From the NCBI GenBank assembly GCA_015661825.1, contig DQVI01000138.1:1-64000 (forward strand): DNA of 64,000 bases, given 5' to 3'. Positions within the stretch are counted from its first letter, which is position 1. Every line of letters begins with the position of its first letter. The stretch comes from Novosphingobium capsulatum. GTDB lineage: Bacteria; Pseudomonadota; Alphaproteobacteria; Sphingomonadales; Sphingomonadaceae. The notes beneath the pieces were generated by a model. The model made no database searches and had not been told where the DNA came from. It saw nothing but the letters and a program-made list of their open reading frames with translations. The position numbers and the translations under genes were made by a program. Below, in pieces: positions 48,490 through 56,954 of the stretch.

Positions 48490-51093
48490 TCAGTAGATGC
48501 CGCCCTGATCCTCGACGAAGTTCTCCTCGCCCCCGCCCTGTGGCGGCGCCACGGGGCCCCGCCCGGCACGCGCCTTGCGCAAGGCGTCAAGCACGGCGGC
48601 GCGCGCGGTGATCTCGGTGGGCTGCACGGTGCGCCGGGGTTCGGTATCGGGCTTGAAGGCCTCCCAGATGATCGCGGCCTTCTTTTCATCGTCCTGCGGC
48701 GTGCCCCCGAACACGCGCTTGCCCGAGACACGGTCGATCTTGACCATGCTGACGCCCGGCGGCGCGGTGAACGGAACGTCGGCCCAGCGCGCGCGGGTGG
48801 ACAGCACGAACTGCTTGAACACGGGTGCGGCAAGCCGCCCGCCCTGCGCATAGCCGCCCAGGCTGCGCGGCTGGTCGTAGCCCATGTAGACCCCGGCAAT
48901 GATGTCGGGCGAGCCGCCCACGAACCACACGTTCGTCGGGCCCGAGGTCGTGCCGGTCTTGCCGAACAGCGGCAGCCCCAGATCGTGGAGCGTTTCGGCC
49001 GTGCCGCGCACGACCACCCCTTCGAGCATGTGGACGACCTGATAGGCCGTGCGCGCATCGAGCGCCTGACGTCCGGCAGGGCGCAGGCGCGGCATCGGCT
49101 GGCCATCCCACTGCGGCATCGAACACCCGGTGCAGGCGCGGTTGTCGGCACGCCAGATCACCTTGCCGTTGCGGTCCTGGACATAGTCGATCAGGCTCGG
49201 CTCGCGCTGGCGGCCATGGTTGGCAAGCGCCGCATAGGCATTGACCATGCGGATCACCGTCGTGTCGCCCGCGCCCAGCGCCATCGAAAGATAGGGCTGA
49301 TAGTCGCCGATCCCGACCGACTTGATCGTGCGCACGACTTTGTCCATGCCGGTGTCGTTGGCCACGCGCACGGTCATCAGGTTGCGCGACTGTTCGAGGC
49401 CCCAGCGCATCGTGTGATTGCCCGAAGCGCCCTCGTTGCCGAAGTTGCGGAAGCACTTCTGGCCCAGCGCGGCGCCCTGATAGACGCAGAACGTGCCATC
49501 GACGATCATCGAGGCCGGGGTCATCCCGTTGTCGAGGGCGGTGGCATAGACGAACGGCTTGATCGTCGAGCCGGGCTGGCGCTCGGCCTGGGTGGCGCGG
49601 TTGAACGAGCCGAGACGGGCGTCGAACCCGCCCTGCATGGCCAGCACGCGGCTGCTCTGCGGATCTTCGACGACCATCCCGCCCGAAACCTCGGGCACCA
49701 CGCGCAAGGCATAGGTATCGCCGCCCGCAGGGGCCACGGTGATCACGTCGCCGGTCTTCATCGCGGCGGGCAGGCCATAGAGGGTGCCGGTCTTGCCATC
49801 GGCAAAACCGATCTGCCCGGTCGTCCCGCGCCGCGAGACGAGCACGGCCACGCGCCAGTCGAGATAGCGGATCGACAGGTTGCTGCCGATCAGTTGCGAC
49901 TGCCAGTTCACCTGCCCGTCATCGTCCTGGCTGCTCATGTCGATATGAGCGATCGGCCCGTGCCAGGGCCGCCCCGCGCCATAGCGCAGGAGCCCGGCGC
50001 GCAGGGCATCCTGCGCGGCGGTCTGCAACTGCTGGTCGAGCGAGGTACGCACCCACAGCCCCCCGGCATAGACGCTGTTGGGGCCATCCTTGGCCTGCTC
50101 GCCAAAACGGTCGATCAACTGGCGGCGCACTTCCTCAAGGAAATAGCCCGCATCCGCCGTGTAGTTTTCCGAGCGCCGCGCGACGAGGCCGAGCGGCTGG
50201 GCCTTGGCCTGGGCGACATCGCCCGCGCTGGCCCAGCCATTCTTCTGCATCTGGTCGAGCACCCAGTTGCGACGGGCCAGCGCCTTGTCGGCATAGCGGG
50301 CGCGGCTGTAATTTTCAGGCGCCTTGGGCAGGATCGCGAGGAAAGCGGCCTCGTGGAGCGCAAGATCGCCAACGTCCTTGTCGAAATAGGCGCGCGCGGC
50401 AGCCTGGACGCCGAAGCTCTGCCGCCCGAGCGGAATTTCGTTGAGATAGAGTTCGAGGATCTGCTGCTTGGTCAGCACGGATTCGATACGCCGCGCGAGC
50501 AACATTTCCTTGAGCTTGCGCGTGACCGAATATTCGTTGCCGATCAGGATGTTCTTGGCCACCTGCTGGGTAATGGTCGAGCCCCCGCGCGCGCGTTCGC
50601 CCGAGCCATACTTGGTCACATAATCGACCACCGCCCCGGCAAGCCCGGTCAGGTCCACCCCGCCATGGGTCCAGAAGGTCTTGTCTTCAGCCGAAAGGAA
50701 CGCGTTGATCAACTGGGGCGGGAAATCGACGAAGCGCAGTTGCACGCGGCGTTCGCGCGCATAGCTCGACACGATCTGTCCATCAGCCCCGCGCACCATC
50801 GTGGGCAGCGGCGGCTGGTACGTCAGCAACGTGTCCGCCGAAGGCAGCGTCCGCTCGACCGTCACCCACAGCAACCCGCGCGCCACCACCAGTATCAGAA
50901 CCAGCCAGAGCAGACGGCGCAACCAGCGCGAGCCGGTCACGCGGCCGCGCAAGCGGCTCCACAGCCCGCCACGGCGGAACCGCAAGTGTTCACCAACACC
51001 ACCCGGGTCATCGCGGCCGGGATCATCGCGGTTAGGATCATCACGGTTGGGCGCATCGCGGCGGACATCGATCGGGGGCAAGTCTTCGGCCAT
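48490..51093 (-). CDS. mrcA: Penicillin-binding protein 1A (class A, bifunctional)
   Basis: This enzyme polymerises glycan strands and cross-links peptides in the periplasm. The 867-residue protein has a cytoplasmic N-terminus with repeated RDDPN/G units (four 15-base repeats around 51003-51065) and one membrane anchor (LLWLVLILVVARGLLWV). The GT51 domain follows with SAEDKTFWTHGGVD and RGGSTITQQVAKN. The transpeptidase domain has SxxK in GSTIKPF, SRN in EQSRNLMT and KTGT in FGKTGTTSGPTN. Start MAEDLPPID at 51093 is preferred on family fit. Confidence 0.94.
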   Translation of the reverse strand: MAEDLPPIDVRRDAPNRDDPNRDDPGRDDPGGVGEHLRFRRGGLWSRLRGRVTGSRWLRRLLWLVLILVVARGLLWVTVERTLPSADTLLTYQPPLPTMVRGADGQIVSSYARERRVQLRFVDFPPQLINAFLSAEDKTFWTHGGVDLTGLAGAVVDYVTKYGSGERARGGSTITQQVAKNILIGNEYSVTRKLKEMLLARRIESVLTKQQILELYLNEIPLGRQSFGVQAAARAYFDKDVGDLALHEAAFLAILPKAPENYSRARYADKALARRNWVLDQMQKNGWASAGDVAQAKAQPLGLVARRSENYTADAGYFLEEVRRQLIDRFGEQAKDGPNSVYAGGLWVRTSLDQQLQTAAQDALRAGLLRYGAGRPWHGPIAHIDMSSQDDDGQVNWQSQLIGSNLSIRYLDWRVAVLVSRRGTTGQIGFADGKTGTLYGLPAAMKTGDVITVAPAGGDTYALRVVPEVSGGMVVEDPQSSRVLAMQGGFDARLGSFNRATQAERQPGSTIKPFVYATALDNGMTPASMIVDGTFCVYQGAALGQKCFRNFGNEGASGNHTMRWGLEQSRNLMTVRVANDTGMDKVVRTIKSVGIGDYQPYLSMALGAGDTTVIRMVNAYAALANHGRQREPSLIDYVQDRNGKVIWRADNRACTGCSMPQWDGQPMPRLRPAGRQALDARTAYQVVHMLEGVVVRGTAETLHDLGLPLFGKTGTTSGPTNVWFVGGSPDIIAGVYMGYDQPRSLGGYAQGGRLAAPVFKQFVLSTRARWADVPFTAPPGVSMVKIDRVSGKRVFGGTPQDDEKKAAIIWEAFKPDTEPRRTVQPTEITARAAVLDALRKARAGRGPVAPPQGGGEENFVEDQGGIY

Positions 51094-51188
51094 CGTCGCG
51101 CGCTCTAGCACGGCGGCTTGGCGCCGCACCAGTGCCTACATGCCCCTTCCCGGAGAGGTCGGCCCGCACACACGCACTCCGCCGGCAA

Positions 51189-52097
51189 TCACCCCGCCGG
51201 CAATCCGGTGTCCGGCTCGGCCAGAAAGATCTCGATGGCATGGGCCAGCGTCGTGGCAAAACGCGCGCGCCAGGCCTTGTCGGTCATCGACCGGACATCG
51301 TCGGCGTTGGAGACATAGCCCGCCTCGACCAGCACCGAAGGCAGGTCGAGCGACTTGAGCACGACAAAAGCCGCCTCGCGCCGGGGATCTCGGTGAAAAT
51401 GCAAGGCCCCACCTCCCTCACCCCCGGCCCCGCCCTCACGCAGGATCAGCTCGGCCAGACGGATCGACCGGCTGCGCATTTCCCGCCGCGACAGGTCGAC
51501 CAGAATCGAGGACACCGCATCCGAACGCCCGGCCAGCGCCACCCCGTTGACGCTGTCGGCGCGGTTTTCACGCCGGGCCAGCGCATCGCTGAGCGCGTCC
51601 GATCCGCGATCCGACAGGGTATAGACGGTCGCCCCGCCCGCGTCCGCCGCCGAAGCGGAATCGGCATGGATCGAGATGAACAGGTCGGCATGGAGCCGCC
51701 GCGCGATCCCCGAACGCTCTTCGAGCGCGAGGAAGCGGTCCCGCTCGCGGGTGAGCGCCACGCGCACCCGCCCGTCGGCCAGCAGCGCATCGCGCAAGGC
51801 CAGCGCAAGGGCCAGAGTCAACTGCTTCTCGCGCAAGGTGCCAGCCCCGCTCGCGCCCGGATCATGGCCGCCGTGCCCAGCGTCGATCACCACCAGCGGA
51901 CGGCTCGCGTCAGCCGGCCCCTCGATCCGCGGCAGGTCGATCGCGCGCGTTCCGTCGGGCAACACGATGCGCAGAACATGCCCGTCCGAACGCCAGCCTT
52001 CCGGCGCCCCCACCCCCAGAAACAGCCGCGCCCAGAGCGCCGCGACCAGCAGCGGCACCACGAACAGACCAATGATGACGACCCGCTGCTTAACCAT
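51189..52097 (-). CDS. N-acetylmuramoyl-L-alanine amidase (Amidase_3)
   Basis: This zinc amidase cuts the stem peptide from muramic acid during daughter-cell separation. In 302 residues an N-terminal anchor (VVIIGLFVVPLLVAALWARLF) is followed by the catalytic domain. Zinc ligands are H75 (DAGHGGHDPG), Glu in TLREKQ and His in ISIHADS; the catalytic Glu is in LVEAGYVSN. There is no AMIN domain. ATG 52097 has AGGCGG about 7 bases upstream. It is divergent from rne and followed by PBP1A after 95 bases. Confidence 0.92.
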   Translation of the reverse strand: MVKQRVVIIGLFVVPLLVAALWARLFLGVGAPEGWRSDGHVLRIVLPDGTRAIDLPRIEGPADASRPLVVIDAGHGGHDPGASGAGTLREKQLTLALALALRDALLADGRVRVALTRERDRFLALEERSGIARRLHADLFISIHADSASAADAGGATVYTLSDRGSDALSDALARRENRADSVNGVALAGRSDAVSSILVDLSRREMRSRSIRLAELILREGGAGGEGGGALHFHRDPRREAAFVVLKSLDLPSVLVEAGYVSNADDVRSMTDKAWRARFATTLAHAIEIFLAEPDTGLPAG

Positions 52098-52846
52098 CGT
52101 GTTGCCGCCTATGCCGCGCGCTCCCACGCACGGTCCAGTCCAAAACGGCGCCATTTCAACCTTCCTGGCAAGTGCGGATGTTTTCATGACACGGTTTTAA
52201 TTGCCGCTTTGCAATTGGGATGCTAGCACCCCATCTACAGGAGCAGTTCGGCTGCCGTCTGTCCCACGCCGCGTCGCCGCCGCGCACGCTCGATTCCCTC
52301 GGATTATAGTCCGGGTTTCCCGGATTACAGTCTGGGCCCCCGGCTTCAGTCCGGGGTGCGGATCGGGCCTTGGCATTTCATGTCAAGTCGCGCCTGGCAG
52401 CATCGCCCAAGGCCCACGCGCCATTGGCTGGGGAACAGACAGGCCGGGCCTGATCCAGGCGGGCAGGAAGGGACAAGGCAGATACGCCGCCCCGCCCGCG
52501 TTCGAGGTTGATGCCGTGATGAAGAGCCGTTTACCGTTCCAGCCAGGGAGCCCTTTCGGGGCCCTTCGGCGTTGGACGGTCACCCCGATGGGGAACGGCG
52601 CAATCCATTCTGTCGAGCGCCAGTCGCGCCGCTTCACCACCGCAGACGCACACCAACCGCCGCCGGGCGGTGAGCACATCGGGCCCATGGCGCAAGCCAG
52701 CATGCCCGCGCTCCGATCCGGCACCCCCACATTTGCGACGCGCCACTGGCCCGGCCCTAGCCGGACGCCTGGCCGTTGCTTCACCACAAGAAACCGCGCC
52801 ATGAACCCGGGCTCTGCCCCGAGGCCGCGCGGCTGGAGAGAATTGA
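52098..52846 (+). promoter_or_regulatory. Long rne upstream region with three tandem hairpin repeats
   Basis: No gene is seen in these 749 bases. TTGCCG (52201) and TAGCAC (52224) with 17-base spacing could be a promoter, giving a leader of about 600 bases. At 52297-52357 three repeat units of 20-21 bases follow one another, each able to fold as a 6-bp hairpin: ctcgga/tccggg, cccgga/tctggg and ccccgg/ccggggt-type. RNase E genes are often autoregulated through structured leaders, so these may be RNase E-sensing elements (inference). Confidence 0.5.
52300..52361 (+). repeat. Three imperfect tandem 20-21-bp repeats in the rne leader
   Basis: Units start at 52300, 52321 and 52341 with core cggatta(t/c)agt(c/c)(c/t)ggg; the third reads cggcttcagtccgggg. 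Each is self-complementary at its ends. Confidence 0.75.
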
Positions 52847-55789
52847 ATGACCACGCGCATGCTGATCGATGCGCGCCACCAGGAAGAAACCCGGGTGGCT
52901 GTGCTCAAGGGCAACCGTATTGAAGAATTCGACTTTGAATCTGCCGATCACAAGCAGATCAAGGGTAACATCTACCTCGCAAAGGTTACTCGCGTAGAGC
53001 CTTCGCTCCAGGCGGCCTTTGTCGATTTCGGTGGCAATCGCCATGGCTTCCTGGCCTTCAGCGAAATCCACCCCGACTACTACCAGATCCCCAAGGAAGA
53101 CCGCGAGGCGCTGCTGGCCGAAGACGCCGCCCACGCCGAGGAAGAAGCCGCCCTGCGCGCCGCCGAATACGGCGATGAGGACGAGGACGGCGAGTTCGAA
53201 GGCGGCTACGACGATGGCGGTTACGACGAAGACGAAAACGGCTTCGAAAACGGGCAGGGCCTGACCGAAGTCGACACGTCCGAGAAGGATCAGGTCGCCA
53301 CGATCGAGGGCGGTGTCGTCGAAAACGGCTTCGACCACGATTCCGAAGACACGACCGACGAAGGCGGTGCAGACGGGGCCGGTGCCGATGAAACCGGCGC
53401 CGAAGGGGGCCGCCGTGGCCGCCGTCCGCGTCGTCAGGGCCGTGGCCAGAGCAAGGAAGCCGAAGAACTGCGCGCCAAGCGCATGGCCCTGCGCCGTCGC
53501 TACAAGATCCAGGACGTGATCCAGCGCCGTCAGGTTCTGCTGGTGCAGGTCGTCAAGGAAGAACGCGGCAACAAGGGCGCGGCGCTCACCACGTACCTGA
53601 GCCTGGCGGGCCGCTACTGCGTGCTCATGCCCAATTCGAGCCATGGCGGCGGCATCAGCCGCAAGATCAGCTCGGCCTCGGACCGCAAGCGCCTGAAGCA
53701 GATCATTTCCGAGCTGGAACTGCCCCGCTCGATGAGCTGCATCGTGCGCACCGCCGGCCTCCAGCGCACCAAGCCCGAAATCAAGCGCGACTTCGACTAT
53801 CTCGCCCGCCTGTGGGACGAGATCCGCGAACAGACGATGCACTCCTCGGCCCCGGCGCTGATCCATTCGGACAGCGATCTGGTCAAGCGCGCCATCCGCG
53901 ACATCTACAACCGCGACATCGAGGAAGTGGTGGTCGAGGGCGAAGCGGGCTACCGCGCGGCCAAGGACTTCATGAAGCTCCTGATGCCCAGCCACGCCAA
54001 GCGGGTGAAGCAGTATGCCGACCCGGTGCCACTCTTCCAGCGCTATGGCGCCGAAGACCAGCTCTCGGCGATGTACGATCCGGTCGTCCAGCTGCGTTCT
54101 GGCGGCTATCTGGTGATCAACCCGACCGAGGCACTCGTCTCGATCGACATCAACTCGGGCCGCTCCACCAAGGAGCACGGCATCGAGCAGACGGCCGTTG
54201 CCACCAATCTTGAAGCCGCGCGCGAAATCGCCCGCCAGTTGCGCCTGCGCGACATGGCCGGCCTCGTCGTGATCGACTTCATCGACATGGAATATGGCTC
54301 GAACATCCGCAAGGTCGAGAAGGCGATGAAGGACGCCCTCAAGGACGACCGCGCGCGCATCCAGGTCGGCCGCATCTCGGGCTTCGGCCTGATGGAGATG
54401 AGCCGCCAGCGCCTGCGCACCGGCGTTCTCGAAGCGACCACCCGCGCCTGCCCGCACTGCGACGGCTCGGGCCTCGTGCGCACGGCCTCCTCGGCCGGGC
54501 TCTCGGCCCTGCGCATGATCGAGGACGAAGCGGCCAAGGGCAAGGGCTGCATCATCTCGCTCTACGCCAGCCAGGAAGCGGCGATCTACGTGCTCAACAC
54601 CAAGCGCAGCGATCTCGCCGAGATCGAAATGCGCTATGGCGTGAGCGTCGAGGTCATCCCCGAGGGTGAGAACGAGGGCGCCAAGATGCGCGTCGCCTCG
54701 CGCGGGCCCAAGCCCGAGTTCATCCCCCGCTTCGAGCCCATCATGGAACCCGAGGAAGACGACATCGTCGAGGACACCTACGACGAGGACGAGGACGAGG
54801 CTCTCGAAGAGCGCCGCGAGTCGGGCGAAGGCCAGAATGGCGGCGAACAGGCAGGCGAAGGCAATGGCCGTCGCAAGCGCCGCAAGCGCCGTCGGGGCCG
54901 CAACCGCGACCGTCGCGAAGATGGCCTTGCCGCCGGTGAGGCTGGCGAAGACGACGGCGAGGACACCGCCGAAGCATTCGCCGACGAAGCAGGCGATGAC
55001 GCTGCCCACGATGATGCGGAAAGCACCGATGCCGAAGGCGCCGAAGCTGCTGACAGCGAAGGCGAGGCTGGCGAAGGCGAGGAAGCGGATCGCGGTCCGC
55101 GCAAGCGCCGCCGCCGCAGCCGTCGCCGTCGTGGCGGCCAGCGCGACGATGCGGGCGAGGCTCAGGCCGATGACACGGCTGACGAGGAGGCCCCGGCAGG
55201 CGTGAACGAGGCGGCTGAGGCTCCTGCCTCCGCCCCTGCCCCTGCCAATGTCGTGGCCGAGCCGGTCGCCGAACAGGCCCCGGTTGCTCCGGCTCCCGAG
55301 CCGGAAGCCGCTGTCGCCAGCGCGGCCCCGGCGGAGGTTGCCACCGAAGCCCCGGCTGTCGAGGCCGAAGCCGCTCCGGCCAAGCCCAAGCGCGTGCGCA
55401 AGAAGAAGGTCGCCGAACCGGTTGCGGAAGCTCCGGCTGGCGACGCTGCGCCCGAAGCCCCGGCTGCCGAGGCCGAAGCCGCTCCGGCCAAGCCCAAGCG
55501 CGTGCGCAAGAAGAAGGTCGCCGAACCGGTTGAGGAAGCTCCGGCTGCCGAGGCCGAAGCCGCTCCGGCCAAGCCCAAGCGCGTGCGCAAGAAGAAGGTC
55601 GCCGAACCGGCTGTGGAAGCCCCGGCTGGCGAACCGGCGGTGAGCGAGGCCCCTGTGGCCCCCGCCCAAGCCGCACCCACCGAAGCCGCTCCTTCGGAGA
55701 GCGCCGCAGAAAACGGCCCTGAAGACGACAATGCCGACGATGGCTCCGCACCCCGTCGCGGCTGGTGGCAGCGCACTTTCGGCGCCTGA
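52847..55789 (+). CDS. rne: Ribonuclease E
   Basis: RNase E is the main endonuclease and scaffold of the RNA degradosome. The 980-residue protein starts with an RNase H-like and S1 region. The S1 domain is split by a long acidic then Arg-rich insert (about residues 81-200), common in alphaproteobacteria. Catalytic Asp residues lie in SIDINSGRST (about 430-440) and VVIDFIDMEY (about 473-482). The zinc-link is C535-P-H-C538. The C-terminal half is disordered, with Arg-rich RNA-binding blocks, three copies of an Ala/Lys repeat (from about residue 839), and the terminal GWWQRTFGA, whose GWW matches the PNPase-binding motif described in Caulobacter. Confidence 0.96.
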   Translation: MTTRMLIDARHQEETRVAVLKGNRIEEFDFESADHKQIKGNIYLAKVTRVEPSLQAAFVDFGGNRHGFLAFSEIHPDYYQIPKEDREALLAEDAAHAEEEAALRAAEYGDEDEDGEFEGGYDDGGYDEDENGFENGQGLTEVDTSEKDQVATIEGGVVENGFDHDSEDTTDEGGADGAGADETGAEGGRRGRRPRRQGRGQSKEAEELRAKRMALRRRYKIQDVIQRRQVLLVQVVKEERGNKGAALTTYLSLAGRYCVLMPNSSHGGGISRKISSASDRKRLKQIISELELPRSMSCIVRTAGLQRTKPEIKRDFDYLARLWDEIREQTMHSSAPALIHSDSDLVKRAIRDIYNRDIEEVVVEGEAGYRAAKDFMKLLMPSHAKRVKQYADPVPLFQRYGAEDQLSAMYDPVVQLRSGGYLVINPTEALVSIDINSGRSTKEHGIEQTAVATNLEAAREIARQLRLRDMAGLVVIDFIDMEYGSNIRKVEKAMKDALKDDRARIQVGRISGFGLMEMSRQRLRTGVLEATTRACPHCDGSGLVRTASSAGLSALRMIEDEAAKGKGCIISLYASQEAAIYVLNTKRSDLAEIEMRYGVSVEVIPEGENEGAKMRVASRGPKPEFIPRFEPIMEPEEDDIVEDTYDEDEDEALEERRESGEGQNGGEQAGEGNGRRKRRKRRRGRNRDRREDGLAAGEAGEDDGEDTAEAFADEAGDDAAHDDAESTDAEGAEAADSEGEAGEGEEADRGPRKRRRRSRRRRGGQRDDAGEAQADDTADEEAPAGVNEAAEAPASAPAPANVVAEPVAEQAPVAPAPEPEAAVASAAPAEVATEAPAVEAEAAPAKPKRVRKKKVAEPVAEAPAGDAAPEAPAAEAEAAPAKPKRVRKKKVAEPVEEAPAAEAEAAPAKPKRVRKKKVAEPAVEAPAGEPAVSEAPVAPAQAAPTEAAPSESAAENGPEDDNADDGSAPRRGWWQRTFGA
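55361..55612 (+). repeat. Three coding repeats in the rne C-terminal region
   Basis: Near-identical blocks of about 63 bases start at 55361, 55469 and 55550, each encoding EAEAAPAKPKRVRKKKVAEP. The basic KRVRKKK core suggests repeated RNA- or partner-binding sites. Spacings of 108 and 81 bases are multiples of three. Confidence 0.92.
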
Positions 55790-55814
55790 CCCCCGGCTTC
55801 ATCGCCAACCCCGG

Positions 55815-55845
55815 ACCCCGTCGCATCACCCGATGCGGCGGGGTT
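55815..55845 (+). terminator. Probable terminator after rne
   Basis: accccgtcgcatc pairs with gatgcggcggggt (one wobble) around a 4-base loop, 26 bases after the rne stop. Only a short, interrupted T-tract follows. Confidence 0.6.
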
Positions 55846-55964
55846 CGTGTCTTTCGGGGCTCCCGCCCCCTTCTCCCGCCAGCGTTCTCATCCATACGTA
55901 TGAGAGCGCGTGAAAAGCACCATTGCGCGTTGGAATGCGCCGACAGGTCTGTCTATGCGGGGAC

Positions 55965-56900
55965 ATGCTGTCGATTCTTGCCATTACCGTTCCGATCTTC
56001 GCGCTGATTCTGGTGGGCTGGGGGGCCCGGCGCAAAGGTATTTTCGGGCCGGCCACCAGTGGCGAACTCAACCGTTTCGTCGTCAATCTGGCCCTGCCCG
56101 CGCTGCTGTTCCAGATCGTCGCCAAAGTCCGCTGGCAGGAAATCTGGCAACCCGGCTTCATCGGCGCTTTCGGGATCGGCGCTTTTTCCGTGTTTGCCAT
56201 CACTGTCGCGCTGCGCGTGCGCCGCTCGCGCCATCTGGCCGATGCGGCGATCGACGGGCTCAACGCCGCCTATGCCAACACCGCCTATATCGGCTTCCCC
56301 CTCGCGCTTTCGGCGCTTGGCCCGGCCGGGCTCACCGCGCCGCTGATCGCCAGCATCCTGACGGTCTGCCTGCTCTTCGCGCTGGGCCTGATCCTGATCG
56401 AAGTGGGCCTGCAACAGGAAGCCCATCCGCTTCACATGGCGGCAAAAGTGGGCCGGGCGTTGGCGCGCAACCCGCTGCTGGTGGCCCCGGTGCTGGGCGC
56501 GGTCTGGCTGGCGACGGGCATTCCTCTGCCCGACAGCGCCGATCATTTCCTCAAGCTGCTGGGCGGGGCCGCCTCGCCCTGCGCGCTGGTGGGTCTGGGC
56601 GCGTTTCTGGCCGAGCGCCGCCCGGCTGGCCGGGGCGAAGGCGCCAGCGTGGCGGTGCTGTGCCTCGCCAAGCTGATCGCCCAGCCCCTGCTGACCTGGG
56701 TTCTGGCGACCCGGATCTTTCACCTCGCGCCCGAAACCACCCGCGCCGCCGTGCTGCTGGCCACGCTGCCCACCGGCACCGGCCCGTTCATGGTCGCCGA
56801 ATACCATGGCCGCGAGGCTACGATTACCGCGCGCACGATCCTGATCACGACCCTGCTCTCGCTGGTCACGATCACCGTGTGCCTGGCGCTCCTCCCGTAA
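55965..56900 (+). CDS. AEC-family (auxin efflux carrier-like) transporter
   Basis: A 311-residue membrane protein with two sets of five helices, typical of the AEC/BASS fold. Characteristic segments are ELNRFVVNLALPALLFQIVA in the first half, the crossover-like NAAYANTAYIGFPLALSALGP, and LLATLPTGTGPFMVAEYHG in the second. Bacterial members export or take up organic anions such as malate; the substrate here is unknown. The ATG at 55965 is chosen because the protein then starts directly with helix 1 and a GCGGGG sequence precedes it; upstream in-frame ATGs exist. Confidence 0.87.
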   Translation: MLSILAITVPIFALILVGWGARRKGIFGPATSGELNRFVVNLALPALLFQIVAKVRWQEIWQPGFIGAFGIGAFSVFAITVALRVRRSRHLADAAIDGLNAAYANTAYIGFPLALSALGPAGLTAPLIASILTVCLLFALGLILIEVGLQQEAHPLHMAAKVGRALARNPLLVAPVLGAVWLATGIPLPDSADHFLKLLGGAASPCALVGLGAFLAERRPAGRGEGASVAVLCLAKLIAQPLLTWVLATRIFHLAPETTRAAVLLATLPTGTGPFMVAEYHGREATITARTILITTLLSLVTITVCLALLP

Positions 56901-56933
56901 GAGCCCGACCCAAAAGTCCTGCGGGTCGGGCTC
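56901..56933. other. Perfect 11-bp inverted repeat between convergent genes
   Basis: gagcccgaccc and gggtcgggctc flank an 11-base loop immediately after the AEC gene stop. It lacks a T-run on either strand, so termination is possible but not standard. Confidence 0.5.
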
Positions 56934-56954
56934 CAAGAGACGCGGGCCGGATGG

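Noticed and set aside
55361-55612. Possible CRISPR-like repeat array
   Set aside because: Repeats are in frame, unevenly spaced and inside rne; no cas genes in the window.
52781-55669. 962-codon open frame antisense to rne
   Set aside because: It mirrors the GC-rich rne codons and has no family motifs; the sense frame has every RNase E signature.
56901-56933. Rho-independent terminator after the AEC transporter
   Set aside because: The stem is perfect but neither strand has a T-run, so it is reported only as an inverted repeat.
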